Below, piece after piece: positions 61,241-64,000 of a stretch of DNA of 64,000 bases. Made by a program: the position numbers and the translations under genes. Numbering within the stretch: the stretch's first letter is position 1; the number at the start of each line of letters is the position of its first letter. Below the pieces are notes generated by a model. The model did no database searches. It had not been told where the DNA came from and worked only from the letters and a program-made list of their open reading frames with translations. Origin of the DNA: Pseudomonas sp. PDM14 (GTDB taxonomy: Bacteria; Pseudomonadota; Gammaproteobacteria; Pseudomonadales; Pseudomonadaceae); contig NZ_JACVAQ010000002.1 of the NCBI RefSeq assembly GCF_014851905.1, positions 744,001 to 808,000 of the forward strand, given 5' to 3'.

Positions 61241-62607
61241 TAGCTGACGGTGCGCAGACGCGTACCGGCCTTGTGCCGGGCGCAGCAGTTGGATTCACCG
61301 ATGACGAAACGGCTGGGCGTTTCCACCCGGTCGATGGGCATGGCGCAGCGCTCACCCGAGGACAACGTCGCCTCGCAGGTGGGCTGCTGGTAGTGGCCGA
61401 GCCACTGGCGGTACTGCGCCTCGGAGACAAAACACTTGGCCGCGGCGTAGCTCATCGGGTTGTCCTGGTAGCGGGCGATGTCCTGCAGCGGAATGGTCAA
61501 GTGCCCGGCGCCCGGGTGATAGACCACGAACACCACACCGAGGCGGGACAGGCGCTCGAGGATTTGCTCGCCTCCCTGGGCGGCGAACTCGTCGCGCTCG
61601 CGCTTGAGGCGCTCCACTTCCTGTTGCTGCTGGGTGTCCTGCTCGGCGCTGTAGGCTAGTTCGACGTCACGGATCGCCACCTGCTCTTTCAGCTCGGCGA
61701 CCGCGGCCGCCACCTTGGCCTGCAGCTCGCCCTCGAACTGCGAGCGCAGGATGTCCGCCTCGGTGCGGCTGTGGCGCTCGAGGGCACGCAGCTGCTGGGA
61801 CATTTCCTCGCGGGTCTTCTGAAAATTCTCCACCTGCTCGTCGAGCTGCGCCTTGAGGCTGGTGTTGAGTTCCTCCTGCTGACGCAGGGCCATGTGCAGG
61901 CTGTGGATCTCGCTCTGCGAGCCACGCAGGCGCTCTTCGGCATGCAGTTTGAGGCGCGCCATGTCCTCTTCGTACTGCTTGCTCAGGGTGCTGATGCGCA
62001 GGCGCTGCTGCTTGATCAGCTGCGCGGTCTTGACCCGGTGTTCCTGTTCCTTCTGCTCGCTCTGCCTGTCGGCTGCCTCGCGCGCCGGATCGGGTGCCTG
62101 CCACTTGTCTTCGGCCACCATCTGCAGGCGCTCGGGAACCATCACCGAGGCCATATCGTCGTCCACCAGCACGCCGAGATTGTTGCGCTTGACCGCATCG
62201 CGCAGCAGCACCAGGTCGTTCTTGCCGGGCGCCAGGCCCGGATCCCACAAGTGCATCTGGTGCCAGGACACCGGACACTGGCTGCGGCAGGCCAGGCGAA
62301 TCGGCCCGGCCCCCATGTCCGGGCCACGTCCGGCGTTGTCGGCGAGGTGACGCAGGGGCAGGTTCCAGCCGGAATCGGCGGCGCCCTTTTCATCGAAGTC
62401 GAGGTAGAAGAACACCACGGAACGGATCAGCAGCCGCGGGTTGATCAGCACGTAGGCCATGCGCATCTGCTCGTCGGCGAACTCCGGCATGTTCACCACG
62501 CCATCGAGCAGGGCTTCGAATTCGGGGAAAAGCATTTCCTTGCAGATGCCGCGTTCATTGAAGAACACCACGGCTTCGACCATCTGCGGCTTGTTCTGCA
62601 TGCTCAT
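61240..62607 (-). CDS. Coiled-coil protein with C-terminal Cys/His cluster
   Basis: 455 residues: N-terminal globular part (1-170), long coiled coil (about 175-350, rich in Gln, Glu, Arg, Leu) and a C-terminal domain with C-x9-C and CCARH, a possible zinc site. ATG 62607 has GAGGA five bases upstream and is preferred to 62625. The name is unknown to me; it may bind DNA or be a scaffold. Confidence 0.75.
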   Translation of the reverse strand: MSMQNKPQMVEAVVFFNERGICKEMLFPEFEALLDGVVNMPEFADEQMRMAYVLINPRLLIRSVVFFYLDFDEKGAADSGWNLPLRHLADNAGRGPDMGAGPIRLACRSQCPVSWHQMHLWDPGLAPGKNDLVLLRDAVKRNNLGVLVDDDMASVMVPERLQMVAEDKWQAPDPAREAADRQSEQKEQEHRVKTAQLIKQQRLRISTLSKQYEEDMARLKLHAEERLRGSQSEIHSLHMALRQQEELNTSLKAQLDEQVENFQKTREEMSQQLRALERHSRTEADILRSQFEGELQAKVAAAVAELKEQVAIRDVELAYSAEQDTQQQQEVERLKRERDEFAAQGGEQILERLSRLGVVFVVYHPGAGHLTIPLQDIARYQDNPMSYAAAKCFVSEAQYRQWLGHYQQPTCEATLSSGERCAMPIDRVETPSRFVIGESNCCARHKAGTRLRTVS

Positions 62608-62856
62608 GATTTTCCTCACGGCCATCAGGAGGATGATTCGCTGCAGACGGGCATGGCCCGGTCGCGCGTATTGCCTGCAATACAGGCGCCATCCCTCGTT
62701 TGAGGCAAGTCTAGGGGAAAAAGCAAAGCGGGCAATGTGACTGGGTTGGCACTCGACCGGCCACCGGCGGTCGGTGAGCCGGTGGCAGGGTCAAACTGTG
62801 ATGCGGTTGGGCAGATTGGCGGCATGCCGAGGCGTTGCGCGCCCCGGCAAACGGCG

Positions 62857-63291
62857 TCAGGCCGGTTTTTTCGCCGCCAGGAACGGCGCCAGGCGCCGGC
62901 CCATTTCCTCGCCGAGGGCCTGCAGGCCACTCATGGGACGAACCATCACTTCGAACTCGACGATCTTGCCCGCCTCGTCGAAACGGATCATGTCGATGCC
63001 CTTGAGCTCACGCTCGCCGACCCGGGCGCTGAACTCCAGCACCAGGTTGAGGCCATCGTCGCTGACCAGCTCACGGTGGTAGGCGAAGTCCTCGAACACC
63101 TTGATCACGGTATTGAGGATCAGGTTGACCGTCGGCGCCCCCGGGTAGGGAGTGTGCGCCATCGGCGAGCGAAACACCGCTTGCGGGTGCAGCAGGTCGC
63201 CCAGTTGACTGAGGTCACCGGCAGCGATCATCTGGTGCCAGCGTTCGACGCTCGCGGCCACGGCCGGTGCGAGTTGCGTGGAAGTGCTCAT
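62857..63291 (-). CDS. NTF2-like (SnoaL-type) protein
   Basis: 144 residues, cone-shaped NTF2 fold inferred from VERWHQMIAAGDLSQLGDLLHPQAVFRSP at the start and FEVMVRPMSGLQAL at the end. AAGGAGA precedes the ATG. It lies just after fadH with a terminator between. Ligand unknown. Confidence 0.85.
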   Translation of the reverse strand: MSTSTQLAPAVAASVERWHQMIAAGDLSQLGDLLHPQAVFRSPMAHTPYPGAPTVNLILNTVIKVFEDFAYHRELVSDDGLNLVLEFSARVGERELKGIDMIRFDEAGKIVEFEVMVRPMSGLQALGEEMGRRLAPFLAAKKPA

Positions 63292-63319
63292 GGCAGTTCT
63301 CCTTGTTGTTGTCAGCCGT

Positions 63320-63348
63320 AAACAAAACGCCCCGCATGAAGCGGGGCG
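63320..63348 (-). terminator. Terminator of fadH
   Basis: CGCCCCGC/GCGGGGCG stem; on the minus strand it is followed by TTTTGTTT. Confidence 0.85.
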
Positions 63349-63356
63349 CTGGTGAC

Positions 63357-64000
63357 TCAGAGTTCGGCGGCGAGGCGCGAACCCTGGTTGATCGCACGTT
63401 TGGCATCCAGCTCGGCCGCCACGTCGGCGCCGCCGATCAGGTGCACATTCTGCCCGGCGGCAACCAGACCCTCCTGCAGCTCGCGCAGCGGATCCTGGCC
63501 GGCGCAGATGATGATCGTGTCCACCGGCAATACCTGCGGCTCGCCATCGGCGATGCGGATGTGCAGGCCGGCGTCGTCGACCTTGAGGTACTCGACCGCG
63601 TTGAGCATCTGCACCTGCTTGTTCTTCAGGCCGGTGCGATGGATCCAGCCGGTGGTCTTGCCCAGGCCGTCGCCGACCTTGGAGGTCTTGCGCTGCAGCA
63701 GGAACACCTGGCGCGCCGCCGGGTGCGGCTGCGCCTGGATGCCGGCGATGCCGCCACGGGCTTCCAGATCGGTGTCGATGCCCCACTCCTTCCAGAACGC
63801 GTCACGGTCGAGGCTGGTGGCCTCGCCCTGATGGGTGACGAACTCGGAGACGTCGAAGCCGATACCGCCGGCGCCAATCACCGCAACCTTCTGGCCGACC
63901 GGTTTGCGCTGCAGGATGGCATCCAGGTAGCTGATCACCTTGGCGTTGTCGATGCCCGGAATCGCCGGGGTGCGCGGCGCGATGCCGGTGGCGAGGATGA
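63357..64000 (-). CDS. fadH: 2,4-dienoyl-CoA reductase, C-terminal part (partial at window end)
   Basis: About 213 C-terminal residues, frame open to the window edge. The ATGIAPRTPAIPGID strand, KVAVIGAGGIGFDVSEF NADP-binding motif and terminal IICAGQDPLRELQ, GGADVAAELDAKRAINQG mark the FadH/old yellow enzyme family. NADPH-dependent reductase for unsaturated fatty acids. Confidence 0.93.
   Translation of the reverse strand, partial: ILATGIAPRTPAIPGIDNAKVISYLDAILQRKPVGQKVAVIGAGGIGFDVSEFVTHQGEATSLDRDAFWKEWGIDTDLEARGGIAGIQAQPHPAARQVFLLQRKTSKVGDGLGKTTGWIHRTGLKNKQVQMLNAVEYLKVDDAGLHIRIADGEPQVLPVDTIIICAGQDPLRELQEGLVAAGQNVHLIGGADVAAELDAKRAINQGSRLAAEL

Overview
The window is a contiguous piece of a high-GC Pseudomonas chromosome. 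The gene families (AcnB, NasST, the Atu terpene pathway, EtfBA/ETF-QO, DUF2897, the nadK-rhomboid-pepN block), dense packing, small spacers and GTG/TTG starts all fit that genus. I see no tRNA, rRNA, insertion sequence, prophage or CRISPR array. The species cannot be named from the sequence alone; the complete atuA-G set suggests a strain that grows on citronellol or geraniol.

Layout. 1-2.4 kb: 3' end of acnB and two tandem DUF903 lipoproteins. 2.4-11.3 kb: a nitrate-assimilation control and uptake region (nasS-nasT, then nrtABC), interrupted by an alginate lyase, alaC, a small lipoprotein and a likely SOS gene. 11.4-18.2 kb: MAPEG protein, hydrolase, eutBC, DUF2897, CPBP protease and two orphan solute-binding proteins. 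18.2-28.8 kb: atuR and the divergent atuABCDEFG cluster, with palindromic repeats in several of its gaps. 28.9-35.2 kb (minus): von Willebrand lipoprotein, ECF sigma factor, putative anti-sigma protein, membrane propeller-like protein and a Pro/Lys-rich lipoprotein. 35.3-39 kb: MocR regulator, OmpA-type lipoprotein pair and a binding protein. 39-43.7 kb: lipase-like hydrolase, etfBA and divergent ETF-QO. 43.9-51.1 kb (minus): DUF1302 / DUF1329 / YCF48 / RND export-like cluster. 51.5-58.1 kb (minus): nadK, phosphoesterase, rhomboid, DUF1315, DUF2797, pepN. 58.1-64 kb: DUF1853, a cNMP-rhodanese fusion, a PLP enzyme, a coiled-coil protein, an NTF2-like protein and the 3' part of fadH.

The clearest system is a two-copy RNA switch for nitrate. 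Upstream of both nasS and nrtA I see a sigma-54 promoter match (TGGCA-N6-TTGC type), then two small hairpins whose six-base loops begin with A and have G at position four, then a long terminator hairpin ending in a T run. In both leaders the 5' arm of the terminator overlaps the second loop, so the two folds exclude each other. NasT, encoded between them, is an ANTAR protein, the family that binds exactly such paired loops. This predicts nitrate-released NasT antiterminating both the transporter operon and its own operon.

The atu cluster has its own local control: two 16-bp palindromes, exact reverse complements of each other, lie between atuR and atuA. A closely related palindrome with compensating changes occurs in the spacer between pepN and the DUF1302 cluster. 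The Atu acyl-CoA dehydrogenase (AtuD) is expected to pass electrons to EtfBA and ETF-QO, which are also in the window and carry a PsrA-type site.
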